Counted from the first letter of the stretch, positions 27,458-37,699 are shown. The stretch is DNA of 64,000 nt from Thalassoroseus pseudoceratinae (GCF_011634775.1 NZ_JAALXT010000002.1:372001-436000); one strand, 5' to 3'. Numbers and translations: made by a program. The notes: generated by a model not told the origin, from the letters alone.

Positions 27458-29422
27458 CTAAACAGATTGCAAAGCTCGTAAAATGTCAAGCATGCCATGT
27501 CCTTGAAAATACATTTCCCGACCCAAATCGGTTGCCGTGTCGCAAAGAATTCGCTTAATCCGCCGCGGATCACCAACGAATTCCTCGTAACGTCCCATGA
27601 GTAAAGCGGCCGCTCCGCTCACGTGGGGAGCCGCCATGCTGGTTCCATCTTGTCTTAGGTCGCTTTCGCCGGGAACGCAGGACGTGATTTTTTCACCAGG
27701 CGCGACGAGATCCGGTTTTAGCCGTCCATCTCCCGTCGGTCCTCGGCTGGAAAAATAACTAACGCCGTAAGTATGAGGGCGTTGTCGATGCGTTGCTCCA
27801 ACGGTGATCACTGTCTCTGCGTTACCAGGATCAGTGATTGAAACCATACGAAATGCGGGTGATGCGTTAAACGTATCTTCCACTTGATAGCCGTCATTAC
27901 CCGCTGCTGCGACAACGACGATTCCATCTCCCACAAGGCGTTCGCATTCGAGGCAGACCGGTGTATTTCCACATGCATAGTTGGCCACCTCGTGTTTGAT
28001 GGATAGACTCAAATTAACGCCATGAACTTTACGATGACTGCTGCCGCCGTTGAGGTGTCGCAAAAACTGCAATGCGGCCATCACCGTGAATTCATCACCC
28101 ACGCCATAAGAATCGAAAACTCGGAAATCCATCAGGCGGATGTCGGGGCAAATGCCTTGCAATCGAACATTCCCATCTTCGAGCCAGTCGGCGGCCATGA
28201 TCCCAGCCACATGCGTGCCATGCCCCGATTCCGGGACGGGATAGCCATCATCATGTCGAACTTCAATTAACGGTTTGACAAGGTCCCAATCCAACGTGCG
28301 ACCGCTGAGTAAACTTTCTTTGAGCTGCTTGCGAATCTCCGGATGACGTTTCAAACGCTGCTTGAGATCGTCTGGAAAGTCGGCTTGGCCGTCTTCATCC
28401 AAAGAGAGCAGTTGGCGAATCTGCCCAAAGTCATACGTAGCCGTGATTCGGGTAAAGTCCTGCCAATCAATTTTGTCCGGATTTGCCTGCGGATGATCTC
28501 GAAACGCAGGGTGGCTGGCGTCGATGCCATTATCCACGATGGCCCAGGTGAGATGACTGCATTTGATGTCGAACAGTCGCCGAGCGGCATCCGCTTTGAC
28601 CGCGAGTGTAGAGTCTTGCACCGCCGATTGCACGGAGCGATTGAGACTGACTTGAGCGACATAGGGAAGATTCTCTTCAGTGGGCGTAATGTCGATTCCT
28701 TCCACCAAACGAGCTGTGGAGTTTGCAATATTCTCGTAGTAGATCACTAACCGATCGTAAAGTTCTTTGGATGTCTCACCCGTTTCCAATGTGGGAGGCG
28801 GCCAGAGCCGATCAAATACATTCTGTCTGGTTCGAAGTGTTTTCTGCGTGTAAACGGTCCAGTGCAGTTCCGCGATGGTGCCAATGACTCGCGCCATCCA
28901 AAGCATGTCCGACGAAATCTCAGCTTGCGTTCCACCAGTTAGATCCATCAGAGCAAGGAAGTTCGCTAGTTCTTTTCGTCCATCAGCTTCATGAATGGAA
29001 TCTACGATGTCGCTTTGTTTCGAGGCGATCTCTTCTTGCCAGCGTTTTGTCCGAGGGAGAATCACCCGCACGAGTTCGTCAAAATCCATTCGCACCGTGA
29101 CGGCAAAATGGTGGCAGGCCAGCTGTCTGGAGGCAATATTTGAATGGGGCCAGTCATTATGTCGGGATTCTTTATTTTTGAGGGCATTATGAAGATAGGC
29201 CGCCAGTTCAAACGCCGCTTTGGGACCTGTATTGGTTTGATCGGGTGTGATCAGCAAATCCACCGCATAACGCGGCTTGTGGGGACTTCCTTTCAATGCC
29301 ACTAATGGAGATTGCTCAGCAAAAGCAATCCAAACATCCGGTAGAACGGGGAAATCGGATGTGAACCGAGTAGCGTTTCCACGGGAATACAACAGACTCC
29401 GGAGATCTTCGCGGGAAAACAT
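27458..29422 (-). CDS. Subtilisin-like serine protease (S8) with N-terminal extension
   Basis: The 654-residue protein has no signal peptide. Residues 1-285 are a helical extension of unknown role. The S8 domain carries Asp297 in AIVDNGID, His401 in GHGTHVAG, the oxyanion Asn509 in AAAGND, and Ser595 in GTSMAAPHVSG, all intact. An insertion of about 90 residues (DFPDDLKQRLKRHPEIRK) lies between the Asp and His motifs. Lacking an export signal, it probably acts inside the cell, where the N-terminal region could serve as a sensor or inhibitory segment; this is inference. It is the second gene of the operon, 95 bp after the patatin gene and 18 bp before the MBL start, so tight co-expression is likely. 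Confidence 0.9.
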   Translation of the reverse strand: MFSREDLRSLLYSRGNATRFTSDFPVLPDVWIAFAEQSPLVALKGSPHKPRYAVDLLITPDQTNTGPKAAFELAAYLHNALKNKESRHNDWPHSNIASRQLACHHFAVTVRMDFDELVRVILPRTKRWQEEIASKQSDIVDSIHEADGRKELANFLALMDLTGGTQAEISSDMLWMARVIGTIAELHWTVYTQKTLRTRQNVFDRLWPPPTLETGETSKELYDRLVIYYENIANSTARLVEGIDITPTEENLPYVAQVSLNRSVQSAVQDSTLAVKADAARRLFDIKCSHLTWAIVDNGIDASHPAFRDHPQANPDKIDWQDFTRITATYDFGQIRQLLSLDEDGQADFPDDLKQRLKRHPEIRKQLKESLLSGRTLDWDLVKPLIEVRHDDGYPVPESGHGTHVAGIMAADWLEDGNVRLQGICPDIRLMDFRVFDSYGVGDEFTVMAALQFLRHLNGGSSHRKVHGVNLSLSIKHEVANYACGNTPVCLECERLVGDGIVVVAAAGNDGYQVEDTFNASPAFRMVSITDPGNAETVITVGATHRQRPHTYGVSYFSSRGPTGDGRLKPDLVAPGEKITSCVPGESDLRQDGTSMAAPHVSGAAALLMGRYEEFVGDPRRIKRILCDTATDLGREMYFQGHGMLDILRALQSV

Positions 29423-29517
29423 ATAAGCTTGCCATTAAAAGGATTCTTGTAATACTCACTTAATGATAAACTGAGAGCCCCTTTCATCGCTCGGTGGTTC
29501 TACTACTTGTCTCCATA

Positions 29518-32500
29518 TTATTGTTTAAGTTGCGTTAAAGCTTCTCTTGCTGACCCCTGGGTATCGTCATCGGCATCCTTTACGATCTCATTAAGTGCTT
29601 GTCGACAAGCACGGGTGGTTTTTGGTTCGCGACAACATTCTTCACGAATCAACTGCACAATCGAGGGACCAGTTCTGTTTGATTTTGAAGACTTGTAAAT
29701 AGCAAAATCTCTGAGTGTGGCCAAAATGTCCTGGATTGAAATACCGATCTTCTGCAACGTCTTGAGCCAATCGATCGCAAGTTTCACCTCTTTGACCCGT
29801 CCTCGCTTGAATATTTTTTCAATTGATTTGAGCGAGGTGCCATCCCACCCGCATCCAATTGGAATTTTTTTCGGATCCATTTCGCTTTTACGAAACACCT
29901 CTTGATGAATGGCAACTTTATGAGCCATGAGACCAAGGTGTGAGCCATGTTCTTCTATTGTACTGCGAAGTTCACTTCTCCGATCCAATGGGGCGGCAGC
30001 GAACTCTTCAATGTCCTCTGCTATTCGATCAATCAGCGTCTTGACCTCAGCTGGTCCGCTCGATTGCTCTTCGACCGGTTCGCACGATATGGTTTCTGTG
30101 CACGTTTGCGTTTTGTAAGCTTGTTCACTTAGCTTGTATTCATCGGCCGGTTGACTCGGCTTTTCCTGGTCCGGCTCGTGCGATTTGTTTTCGTCGTTCG
30201 CATCCGCGTTTTTAACGTCTCGTGCACTCGGTTCCTCGGCCTTAGCTGTATCATTTGCCTGTTCTAGGTCGGGCTCGCGTAATTCGATTTCATTTTTCGT
30301 TTCCCTGACGCCGTTTTGCTCGTTATTCTGCGGATCGAAAAAGTTTCCTAGCGGCGAACCTTGTGGAAATAACAACTGCAGCAAAGTATTTGCCCCCGCC
30401 TTAAGCTGTCTTCCTTCGAGTTGAATATCTTCACCTTGAAGATCGGGAATTTTCATGTGTTGGCCGAGATCGGCACCGACATGAAATCCTAATTGAAGGT
30501 ATGCACTAAACTGCGATTCGCTAAAGGACTGGTCTTTAGTCGGATCATGCGGAAAAAAATCGCTTCGACGGGCAAAATTGAACAACCGAATTCCCTCGTC
30601 CCCCGTGAGCGAGGGTTTTAGATAGATCAAGATACCTTCTCGATCTCGGCGTTCTGACACGTCTGATTCCCGATCTGAGTGACTCTCAGGATATAGGATG
30701 CGTGCAACAAAGAAATGTGAACGGTGATTATTACATCGCTCGTCAGCAAGGGCGGCAAGATGTTCCTGTCTCTTCGTTCGATTTTCGCTTCCTGTCAGTA
30801 GCGGATCCGTCAATGCAATCGGCATGCGGATTGGAAGTCCTTCGACACTACTTTCCGGGCTAGAAGTTGGCAGTTCGGCAATGCGGATCCCATGATGGTC
30901 TTGAATGCGGCGTAGTACCTTTGCTAAATCGTCAAAATGATGATCAGGATCATTGCCGGCGTCACAGACAATTACTAAGCGACACCGCCGCTTCAGTAAT
31001 TCCTCGACTCCCAAGTTTTCAATATATCCACCGTCTGTCAACAATATGTTCGACATTTCTTCGGGCGAACGGAATAAATTCTGCATACATTCTCGAAGCA
31101 TGGAGGGGCGAATCGGTCCTTGCCCCAGGGTATTGGGGTTTGGCAAAACCTGCCCCGTTCGCAAGTTGACGACGTTCATGATCAAAGAGACGATGTGCTG
31201 AACAAAGTACGCCGGATTAAGGGCCGCGCCAGAAATTGCTATCGTATCGGCGATTGAAGGGCCCCTTTTCCCTAATTTCTTAGTTTCTACGTATCCAAGT
31301 TCCTTGTTTCCATAGTATTTCTGTGAGAGCAAGAACGACGAGAATGGCGTTTCCAGCTGATCAGCGATTTTCCAACCGACCCGCGTTGGCGTGGCCGCGT
31401 TGAACAGCAAGTATGGCAGTCCTTGTTTTTCTGTAGCTATGTCGAACAGCTGCGGCGTTCCTTCATCAGGATACGTCGTCTGCTCGTCCTCGACTTGGTC
31501 GAAAAAATAGGTCGCGGCAAGCCGATCTCGATAATATCCATGCAGGCCCGTTTTATTCGGGTTGACGTACCATGCCAACGCCAATGCAACGACCAAGCTG
31601 CCACAAAACCAGATCAATCGGTGCCGTTGGTCATACTTGATTAGGATGGCGCGTCTAACTTCCGATTTTGGACGAATGATGTTCGGAAAGACGTTTTCCA
31701 ATAACCCTCGATTAATCTGGGCAAACTCTTCCCGATGGGGGGGGGCACCGATCAGTTCACTGTCTTGACCTGACTTTCCTTTCCACTTATCTAAGTCGGC
31801 TGCAATCACCTTGAGTTTTTCAACAAGAAAATGTGGAAGATCTGCCTTCGAAAGCTCAATTACGGTGCCAGGACCGCCATTAGTTGCCTCGAAATTTGGT
31901 TTTTGTGGCTTAAAAAGCAACTGACTATTCAAATTCGAATTGAAGTGCCTCAACAAATCTCGTGTGACTTTTCTCTGTATCTGCGTGAATTGAATTGCTT
32001 TCCCGACATCGCTTTTGGGCTCTTTTGCATCTTTGAGCTGGGAAAGGTCTGAGAACATGTCACCAGTCATCAAGTAGTGAGTGAAATTGGGGATGCGCTC
32101 GGTAAATAGCCGACCGAATTTCCATGTGGTCCATGAATTCACCGTTTGGTTGTTTTCTTCCGCCGTGTCATTGAAGTCCTCGCTCGCGAGTCGTTGATTA
32201 TCTGTTGGAAAAATCTTACCAACGTCAAGTTCGTCGCGTTTTTTATTGTTAAGCTCCAAGAGAGCCATGTAGAGCATGTCATCGGAAATTTTATCGGGGA
32301 TGTCTTGGGCTTTCCTGCCATCAAAAAGTTCGTCGATCTTTGTGTGTTGACCTTCTGACAGAAAACTTCTCAGATCATCGCCTGAGTGAAACAGACCAAA
32401 AGCTCCGTTAATTTGGACTTCCGCACGAAATCCCAAATCTTCGAAATCGACGATGTATCCATCGAATTCCCCACTTGCTAGTTGAGCGAAGCCACGTTGG

Positions 32501-33573
32501 TCGCGAATGTCACCCGCGAGTACGTCCGGTCCACGCGCATCGTTGAAGGAAGAGATGTTTTCTTGTGAAAACCATCCAATGGCGACTAGGGGAACACCTA
32601 AGAACAACGCTAGTGACGCATAGTAAAAAATCCATGAATCCGACAGCTTCTCAGGTGCAACACCGCTTTTGAGCAGCCGTCGCGGCGCAAGAAATGGCAG
32701 GCAACCTAACGCAACCAACGTTGCGAACAGAAACGAGACGTTGCTCAGCCAACTGATCTCTTCTCCATCATTGTCACTGAGTGCCTTCGTGCCGATGGAG
32801 ACGTCTCCATTGCCGATGATGACCGCGAAGCCAATGGCAATGCAAACCAGCGTCGTCCACATGAGTTTGGTGGCAAGCCTCTTGAGAACTGGGCTTTCAA
32901 CAAGTATGCCGACGAGGTAACTGAGAATCCAAAGTATTCCCACAGTGACGGCTGGTATGAACGCAGGGAGAAGATCACCGCCGAGGCCCATCACCGCAAG
33001 ATGATCGCGGACACCGTGGTAATCTAAACACCGCCATAAAAAGGCTACTCCCGCGCCGACGGCAATAATGGTTGCTGCACGTGGCGCGAGATTTAGCAGT
33101 AGATTTGGCAGGTATCGCCCGAGGAAAATATCGACACGGTATAGATAATTCGTTCTCTTGCTGACCTCCCGTACTCGTTGGTGTTGTTTACCTGTTTCCT
33201 CCTGTGATAGGCAGAAATTGTCCTTCCGATACTTTTCCCCTCCATCAACCGCATTTGTCAGCATGGCTGCGGCATAAGTTCCACCCGAAACCGCCGAGAT
33301 GAAATCGACAAATCTGAGCACTCCAAATCGATGGAATGCCTGAAGCAGGCCGAGACTGAAAGCAGCGGAACGAACACCCCCACCCGAGAGGGCGAGCCCA
33401 ACACATTCATCGTCGACGGAAATGTCGTGCGAATCTGTGTCCGTATCAGACGATGAAGGATTTGGTGACGAAAACCCCGCTCGCTGTCGACGAACTGTGA
33501 TTTTCCGTCGCTCGTTCGCCAGGACTCGTTCTTCCAAATACCTAGGGATGTTATCGGAAGACGGTTTGGACAT
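29518..33573 (-). CDS. Patatin-like phospholipase with a polytopic membrane insertion
   Basis: Numbering is from the ATG at 33573 (1351 residues); a GTG at 33642 is in frame. The patatin fold starts at about 55 with ALSGGGVRSAAFSLG (oxyanion GGGVRS) and nucleophile Ser96 in AVSGGTY. The catalytic Asp847 lies in LLTDGGYIENLG, some 750 residues later. Between them are about five transmembrane helices (roughly 170-335, such as FIPAVTVGILWILSYLVGIL), a soluble stretch of about 300 residues, and another helix near 660 (FCGSLVVALALAWYV). After a Glu/Pro-rich linker (about 1085-1180), a helical repeat-like tail ends the protein. Patatins cleave acyl chains from lipids; a membrane-embedded lipase acting on the cell's own membrane is inferred. 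It is the first gene of the operon. Confidence 0.85.
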   Translation of the reverse strand: MSKPSSDNIPRYLEERVLANERRKITVRRQRAGFSSPNPSSSDTDTDSHDISVDDECVGLALSGGGVRSAAFSLGLLQAFHRFGVLRFVDFISAVSGGTYAAAMLTNAVDGGEKYRKDNFCLSQEETGKQHQRVREVSKRTNYLYRVDIFLGRYLPNLLLNLAPRAATIIAVGAGVAFLWRCLDYHGVRDHLAVMGLGGDLLPAFIPAVTVGILWILSYLVGILVESPVLKRLATKLMWTTLVCIAIGFAVIIGNGDVSIGTKALSDNDGEEISWLSNVSFLFATLVALGCLPFLAPRRLLKSGVAPEKLSDSWIFYYASLALFLGVPLVAIGWFSQENISSFNDARGPDVLAGDIRDQRGFAQLASGEFDGYIVDFEDLGFRAEVQINGAFGLFHSGDDLRSFLSEGQHTKIDELFDGRKAQDIPDKISDDMLYMALLELNNKKRDELDVGKIFPTDNQRLASEDFNDTAEENNQTVNSWTTWKFGRLFTERIPNFTHYLMTGDMFSDLSQLKDAKEPKSDVGKAIQFTQIQRKVTRDLLRHFNSNLNSQLLFKPQKPNFEATNGGPGTVIELSKADLPHFLVEKLKVIAADLDKWKGKSGQDSELIGAPPHREEFAQINRGLLENVFPNIIRPKSEVRRAILIKYDQRHRLIWFCGSLVVALALAWYVNPNKTGLHGYYRDRLAATYFFDQVEDEQTTYPDEGTPQLFDIATEKQGLPYLLFNAATPTRVGWKIADQLETPFSSFLLSQKYYGNKELGYVETKKLGKRGPSIADTIAISGAALNPAYFVQHIVSLIMNVVNLRTGQVLPNPNTLGQGPIRPSMLRECMQNLFRSPEEMSNILLTDGGYIENLGVEELLKRRCRLVIVCDAGNDPDHHFDDLAKVLRRIQDHHGIRIAELPTSSPESSVEGLPIRMPIALTDPLLTGSENRTKRQEHLAALADERCNNHRSHFFVARILYPESHSDRESDVSERRDREGILIYLKPSLTGDEGIRLFNFARRSDFFPHDPTKDQSFSESQFSAYLQLGFHVGADLGQHMKIPDLQGEDIQLEGRQLKAGANTLLQLLFPQGSPLGNFFDPQNNEQNGVRETKNEIELREPDLEQANDTAKAEEPSARDVKNADANDENKSHEPDQEKPSQPADEYKLSEQAYKTQTCTETISCEPVEEQSSGPAEVKTLIDRIAEDIEEFAAAPLDRRSELRSTIEEHGSHLGLMAHKVAIHQEVFRKSEMDPKKIPIGCGWDGTSLKSIEKIFKRGRVKEVKLAIDWLKTLQKIGISIQDILATLRDFAIYKSSKSNRTGPSIVQLIREECCREPKTTRACRQALNEIVKDADDDTQGSAREALTQLKQ

Positions 33574-33881
33574 ACCAAGGCCAATCTGGGCCGGATCGCG
33601 GGAGACCTTCCCTGAGAATGAATTCCGGTGACTGCCATGCACAATCGGAATACTTGATTAGACCATCAACTCTCGAAAATTGAAAGTGTTTGACCACTTG
33701 TTTGTTTGACCAGTTCGGTGTGGCATTTTTGCAACGCGGATCGCATTTCGACATAAACGCTTTTGGTATAAGGATTAATTGTCTTGAACGGTCGGAGTGC
33801 AAATTTTGGTCGAAAACTAAAATTTTCTTTTCGAGTCGCACTCCAATGGTCAAATCAGCTTCTAAAACCTATCACCGAACG

Positions 33882-34897
33882 TTACATTGGTTGCATGAAA
33901 GGCGCCCCACACCATTCGATGTCGGGGGCATGTCCGAGCGTAATATTCGCAGTTTGTGCCGCAACGAGTTGAAGGAGCTGTGATACCTGTTTGTCTGCCT
34001 CCATGCGTCTTCGGTGTAGCGCACACTACTGTTTAAGGCTGTGAGGGCATCAACGAGAGACCGGAGCGTGAAGGGCTTTTCTTTTCGTTACCCACGTGTT
34101 TCATCGTCGCCATGATGCGGCGGCGGGGGATGCCGTGCTTTGAAAGAAACTTTATCGCGTCCTCCGCCGTGTCTCCTACTGTCTCGTTCATCGACCGGGC
34201 GACGTCTGACGCAAAGCCGTCTTGCCGTTCATCACGTTTGCCAGCGAGGTTGTCTAGAATGCGGCGAGTGTCATCGAGCGATTCGGCGATGGTTCCAGTA
34301 TGCTTGCAGGTGAAGGAGCTCACCTTCACGGTATCCCGAACATTATGATTCTCGCATATTGCTTGGAATCAAAAGGCTTGAATGCCCAAGGATCTTCGGC
34401 CTACTTCGTTGTTCCAGGCAAAGTAAACTGGCACAAACGCTTCGTCACCAATGTCTTTCCAGCCTGCCGGATCGATCAGAAAGACAAACAAGACTTCTTC
34501 GCCGCTGTAGAGTCCCGTGGCACCGTTGAGACCTGGCGGAGGGGGCACGAACAGTGTTCTCACTGGAGAGGCACTGCAACGGGTTTTGTCCTGACGGCAG
34601 CAGTTCTTTGAGGGCTTGACTGGCAGTCTCGGGCGAGAGTCGGTTGAGCGTTTCAAGTTTGACGCCGCAAAGCGAACACAGCCGTGAAAGCGACCGGTGA
34701 TCGAGGGCAAATGTGCCAGAGCCATTCAGGTGTAACTGCACGCGACGGCGGTCAATTTCTGGCAGGACGTCTGTTGGCCGCATCGAATGCTCGGTGGCGG
34801 AGTCCTTCTAGCTGCGACAGTGTCAATGAAGTTCATCGAGCGCCGAAAATATCTCGTCGGGCGGATGGGAGAACAGTTGCTTCGAGGCGGCGTTCAA
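33882..34897 (-). pseudogene. DUF932 (phage/plasmid-type) pseudogene
   Basis: Minus-strand fragments in several frames line up in the order expected for a DUF932 protein. They are ASKQLFSHPPDEIFSALDEL (near 34890), RRRVQLHLNGSGTFALDH with LNRLSPETASQALKE (to about 34550), GATGLYSGEE and DPAGWKDIGDEAF with NNEVGRRSLGIQ (to 34372), FTCKHTGTIAESLDDTRRIL, then SLVDALTALNSSVRYTE and EADKQVSQLLQLVAA. A TGA at 34369-34371 sits where the family has Trp (F-W-F). At least three frameshifts separate the pieces. Such genes are typical of mobile DNA. No function remains. Confidence 0.7.
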
Positions 34898-35099
34898 ATT
34901 GGACAGGGGTTGGTTCCTTCCGGTACGTAGAGTGGAGTGAACACAAGACGGAGCGACATTGTGCAATGAGCGGTGCTCAGGCGGAGCATGGAAGCTGAGC
35001 GGACAACCGATCAACAACCGCATTCCCTAGAGCAGTTTCATTAATCTCGTAGTGGGTTGAGTCGCAGGGTGTTAGGATTGAGCAAGAGTCTTGCTCAAA

Positions 35100-35119
35100 G
35101 CATTGGTCTCTACACATCT
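35100..35119 (+). repeat. IS4-like left inverted repeat
   Basis: It reads GCATTGGTCTCTACACATCT and is a perfect inverted match to 39034-39053. Confidence 0.85.
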
Positions 35120-35248
35120 TGTTCGCGATGATTTAGGGTTGTCTGGATGGGATTCATTGGCCGCCACTGGATCGGCGGCTGCAGCGGCGTTATGAACATT
35201 TGGTTTCTGAAAACATGAAGTCAGCCAATCGCAGTGCGGCGGGGCCAT

Positions 35249-35253
35249 CGCTA
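35249..35253. repeat. IS21 target duplication CGCTA, left copy
   Basis: It directly precedes the IS21 end TGTGAACAACG and matches CGCTA at 37824-37828. Confidence 0.85.
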
Positions 35254-35264
35254 TGTGAACAACG

Positions 35265-35317
35265 CCCGGAAAGTGTGGCGCTGTTGGGTTGCCGATGGTC
35301 GGTGGAAAAGTGTGGCG
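35265..35317 (+). repeat. IS21 left subterminal repeats
   Basis: Two direct copies of GGAAAGTGTGGCG-like sequence (35268-35280 and 35304-35317) are probable transposase-binding sites. Confidence 0.7.
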
Positions 35318-35411
35318 TTCTTGGCTGCTCTCGCTGAAATGTGAGGCAGGTTTGTGACGGAATATTCGTCACAGCCGGCCGATCAGCGAGGTTTTCAAGG
35401 TGTACTGCGAC

Positions 35412-36902
35412 ATGACCATGTGGACCGAGATTCGCCGATTGGTGCTGACGGGACAGAAGAGCAAACGGGCGATCTGCCGCGAATACGAGATTCATTGGAA
35501 GACACTCCAGAAGATTCTCACGCATGAGGAACCGCCGGGTTATCGGCAATCGAAGCCGCGGCCCAGGCCGAAGCTCGATCCGTTTGTGCCGATGATTCAT
35601 GAGATGCTGAAGTCCGACCGGACCTCGCCGCCGAAGCAGCGGCATACCGCCAAGCGAGTGTTTGATCGGTTGCGAGAAGAGCATGGTTACACGGGTGGCT
35701 TGACCGTGGTGCAAGAAGAGGTCCGGCGGTGGCGGGAGCAAAGTGCGGAAGTCTTCATGCCGCTCTCGCAGTTGCCGGGGACGGCTCAGGCGGACTTCGG
35801 CGAGGCCCAGGTCATCTTGAATGGCGAGCCGACGAAGGTGGCGTACTTTGTGATGTCGCTGCCGTACAGCGATGCGTTCTTCTGTCAGGTGTTTCCGAAG
35901 GAGTGCACGGAAACATTTCAGGAAGGTCACTGCCGAGCGTTTGAGTTCTTTGGAGGCGTACCCAAACGCATCAGCTATGACAACAGCAAGATCGCCGTTA
36001 GTCGGATCGTCGGCAAGCGAGGCGAGACGCCGACTCGAGAGTTTCTGCGACTGGAGAGTCATTTCCTGTTCGAGCACCACTTCTGTTTGGTCCGCAGACC
36101 GAACGAGAAGGGACACACTGAAAATCTCGTCGGCTTTGCGAGACGCAACTTTATGGTGCCAATGCCAGTCGTGAACGACTTAGAAGAGTTCAATCAAGAA
36201 CTAGTGCGTCGCTGTGAAGCTGATCTTCAGCGAAGGCTCAGAGGTCAACCGGCGAGAAAAGCCGAATTGCTGAAAGACGATCAAGCGGCGTTCCTCGCAT
36301 TGCCGAAGTCGGCGTTTGAATCGCGGCGGTTAGAAGGTTGCCGAGCGAATTCGCTCTCACTCGTCCGCTTTGATTGTAATGACTATTCGGTGCCGACGGC
36401 CTATGGTCATCAGCGGGTTCTAGCGATCGGTGGCATCAGTGAAGTGCGGTTTGTGGTCGGCGATCGTGTCGTTGCTCGGCATCCACGGGACTGGCGTAAA
36501 GAACAAGTGCACTATGATCCCAAGCACTATCTAGCACTGCTGGAACGTAAACCGGGATCACTCGACTTTGCCAAACCCTTCGAGGATTGGCCGCTGCCGA
36601 GTTGTTTTGCGATCTTGCGCAGACGCCTCGAAGGCGAACTCGGTTCGCAGGGACGTCGCGAGTTCATTCAAGTCCTGCGGCTGTTAGAAACATACTCACT
36701 CAAGACACTAGCAGACGCATTAGACCGAGCGCTCAAGATCGGTGCGTTCACAGTCGATGCCATCCGATTGCTAGCCGAGTGTTCTCAGGAACAACCGGCG
36801 AAGTGGTTCCGTCTGGATGGTCGACCGCACCTTCAAGGCCATGATGTTCCGCTCCCCAAACTCAATGTGTATGCCACGCTCACTAGTGGAGGTGCGCGAT
36901 GA
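35412..36902 (+). CDS. istA: IS21-family transposase IstA
   Basis: The protein is 496 residues from the ATG at 35412; an in-frame GTG at 35400 is possible. The N-terminal HTH reads MWTEIRRLVLTGQKSKRAIC then REYEIHWKTLQKIL. The catalytic core shows Asp in AQADFGEA, Asp in ISYDNSK and Glu in EKGHTENLVGFARR, followed by FMVPMP. The C-terminal part (NDYSVP and YGHQRVLAIG) matches the usual IstA tail. The frame is intact and overlaps istB by ATGA (36899-36902), the translational coupling typical of IS21. Confidence 0.95.
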   Translation: MTMWTEIRRLVLTGQKSKRAICREYEIHWKTLQKILTHEEPPGYRQSKPRPRPKLDPFVPMIHEMLKSDRTSPPKQRHTAKRVFDRLREEHGYTGGLTVVQEEVRRWREQSAEVFMPLSQLPGTAQADFGEAQVILNGEPTKVAYFVMSLPYSDAFFCQVFPKECTETFQEGHCRAFEFFGGVPKRISYDNSKIAVSRIVGKRGETPTREFLRLESHFLFEHHFCLVRRPNEKGHTENLVGFARRNFMVPMPVVNDLEEFNQELVRRCEADLQRRLRGQPARKAELLKDDQAAFLALPKSAFESRRLEGCRANSLSLVRFDCNDYSVPTAYGHQRVLAIGGISEVRFVVGDRVVARHPRDWRKEQVHYDPKHYLALLERKPGSLDFAKPFEDWPLPSCFAILRRRLEGELGSQGRREFIQVLRLLETYSLKTLADALDRALKIGAFTVDAIRLLAECSQEQPAKWFRLDGRPHLQGHDVPLPKLNVYATLTSGGAR

Positions 36903-37687
36903 AATCTCAACAGACCAAGAGCACTGTGTTGCTCCATCATCATCTCAAAGCATTGCGGTTGCCGACGATGCTCCGTGAATGCGAGAAGATCGCGAGTGTG
37001 TGTTCTCACGACAACATCGATCACTTGGGCTTTCTGCTCAAACTCTGCGAGTTGGAACTGATCGACCGCGAGAAACGCTCGACCGAACGGCGTCTCAAAG
37101 CGGCGCAGTTCCCACAGCACAAAACACTCGATGACTTTGATTTCTCAGCTCAGCCATCGCTCAATCGGGTGTTGATCTCAGAGCTATTGCGGGGAGAGTA
37201 CATTGACCGCCGCGAGGTGATCATTCTGATCGGCAACCCCGGCACGGGAAAAACGCATATCGCCACTGCACTCGGGTTGGCCGCCTGTCATCAAGGCCGC
37301 CGCGTGCGGTTCTATCGTGTGACCGAACTGGTCACCCAACTAATGGAAGCCCGCGAAGAACGCCAACTGCTCAAACTCAAGAAGCAGCTAGGAAAATGGG
37401 ACGTGCTCATCCTCGATGAACTCGGCTATGTGCCGACGAGTAAAGTCGGAGCGGAACTCTTGTTCGATGTGATCAGCACCGCCTACGAGCGGCAAAGCGT
37501 GATCGTGACGACGAACCTACCATTCGAGCAGTGGACCGAAGTGCTCGGCAGCGAACGCCTCACCGGAGCCGTGCTCGATCGGCTCACGCACCGCTGCCAC
37601 ATCCTGGAAGCGACCGGCCCCAGCTACCGACTCCAAGACGCCCAGCGACGCCGAGAACAACCGGCAAAACCCAAGCCACCCGAATAA
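36899..37687 (+). CDS. istB: IS21-family helper ATPase IstB
   Basis: This is a 262-residue AAA+ protein of the DnaC/IstB group. Walker A is GNPGTGKTHIA (residues about 112-122) and Walker B is VLILDELGY (about 172-180), with a sensor-like VTTNLPFEQW. Residues 1-100 form the N-terminal helical domain. IstB activates IstA strand transfer in this family. The start codon overlaps the istA stop. Confidence 0.95.
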   Translation: MKSQQTKSTVLLHHHLKALRLPTMLRECEKIASVCSHDNIDHLGFLLKLCELELIDREKRSTERRLKAAQFPQHKTLDDFDFSAQPSLNRVLISELLRGEYIDRREVIILIGNPGTGKTHIATALGLAACHQGRRVRFYRVTELVTQLMEAREERQLLKLKKQLGKWDVLILDELGYVPTSKVGAELLFDVISTAYERQSVIVTTNLPFEQWTEVLGSERLTGAVLDRLTHRCHILEATGPSYRLQDAQRRREQPAKPKPPE

Positions 37688-37699
37688 TCGGTACAACCG

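Noticed and set aside
35190-36116. 308-residue minus-strand frame
   Set aside because: It lies across the IS21 left end and antisense to istA, whose catalytic motifs are intact.
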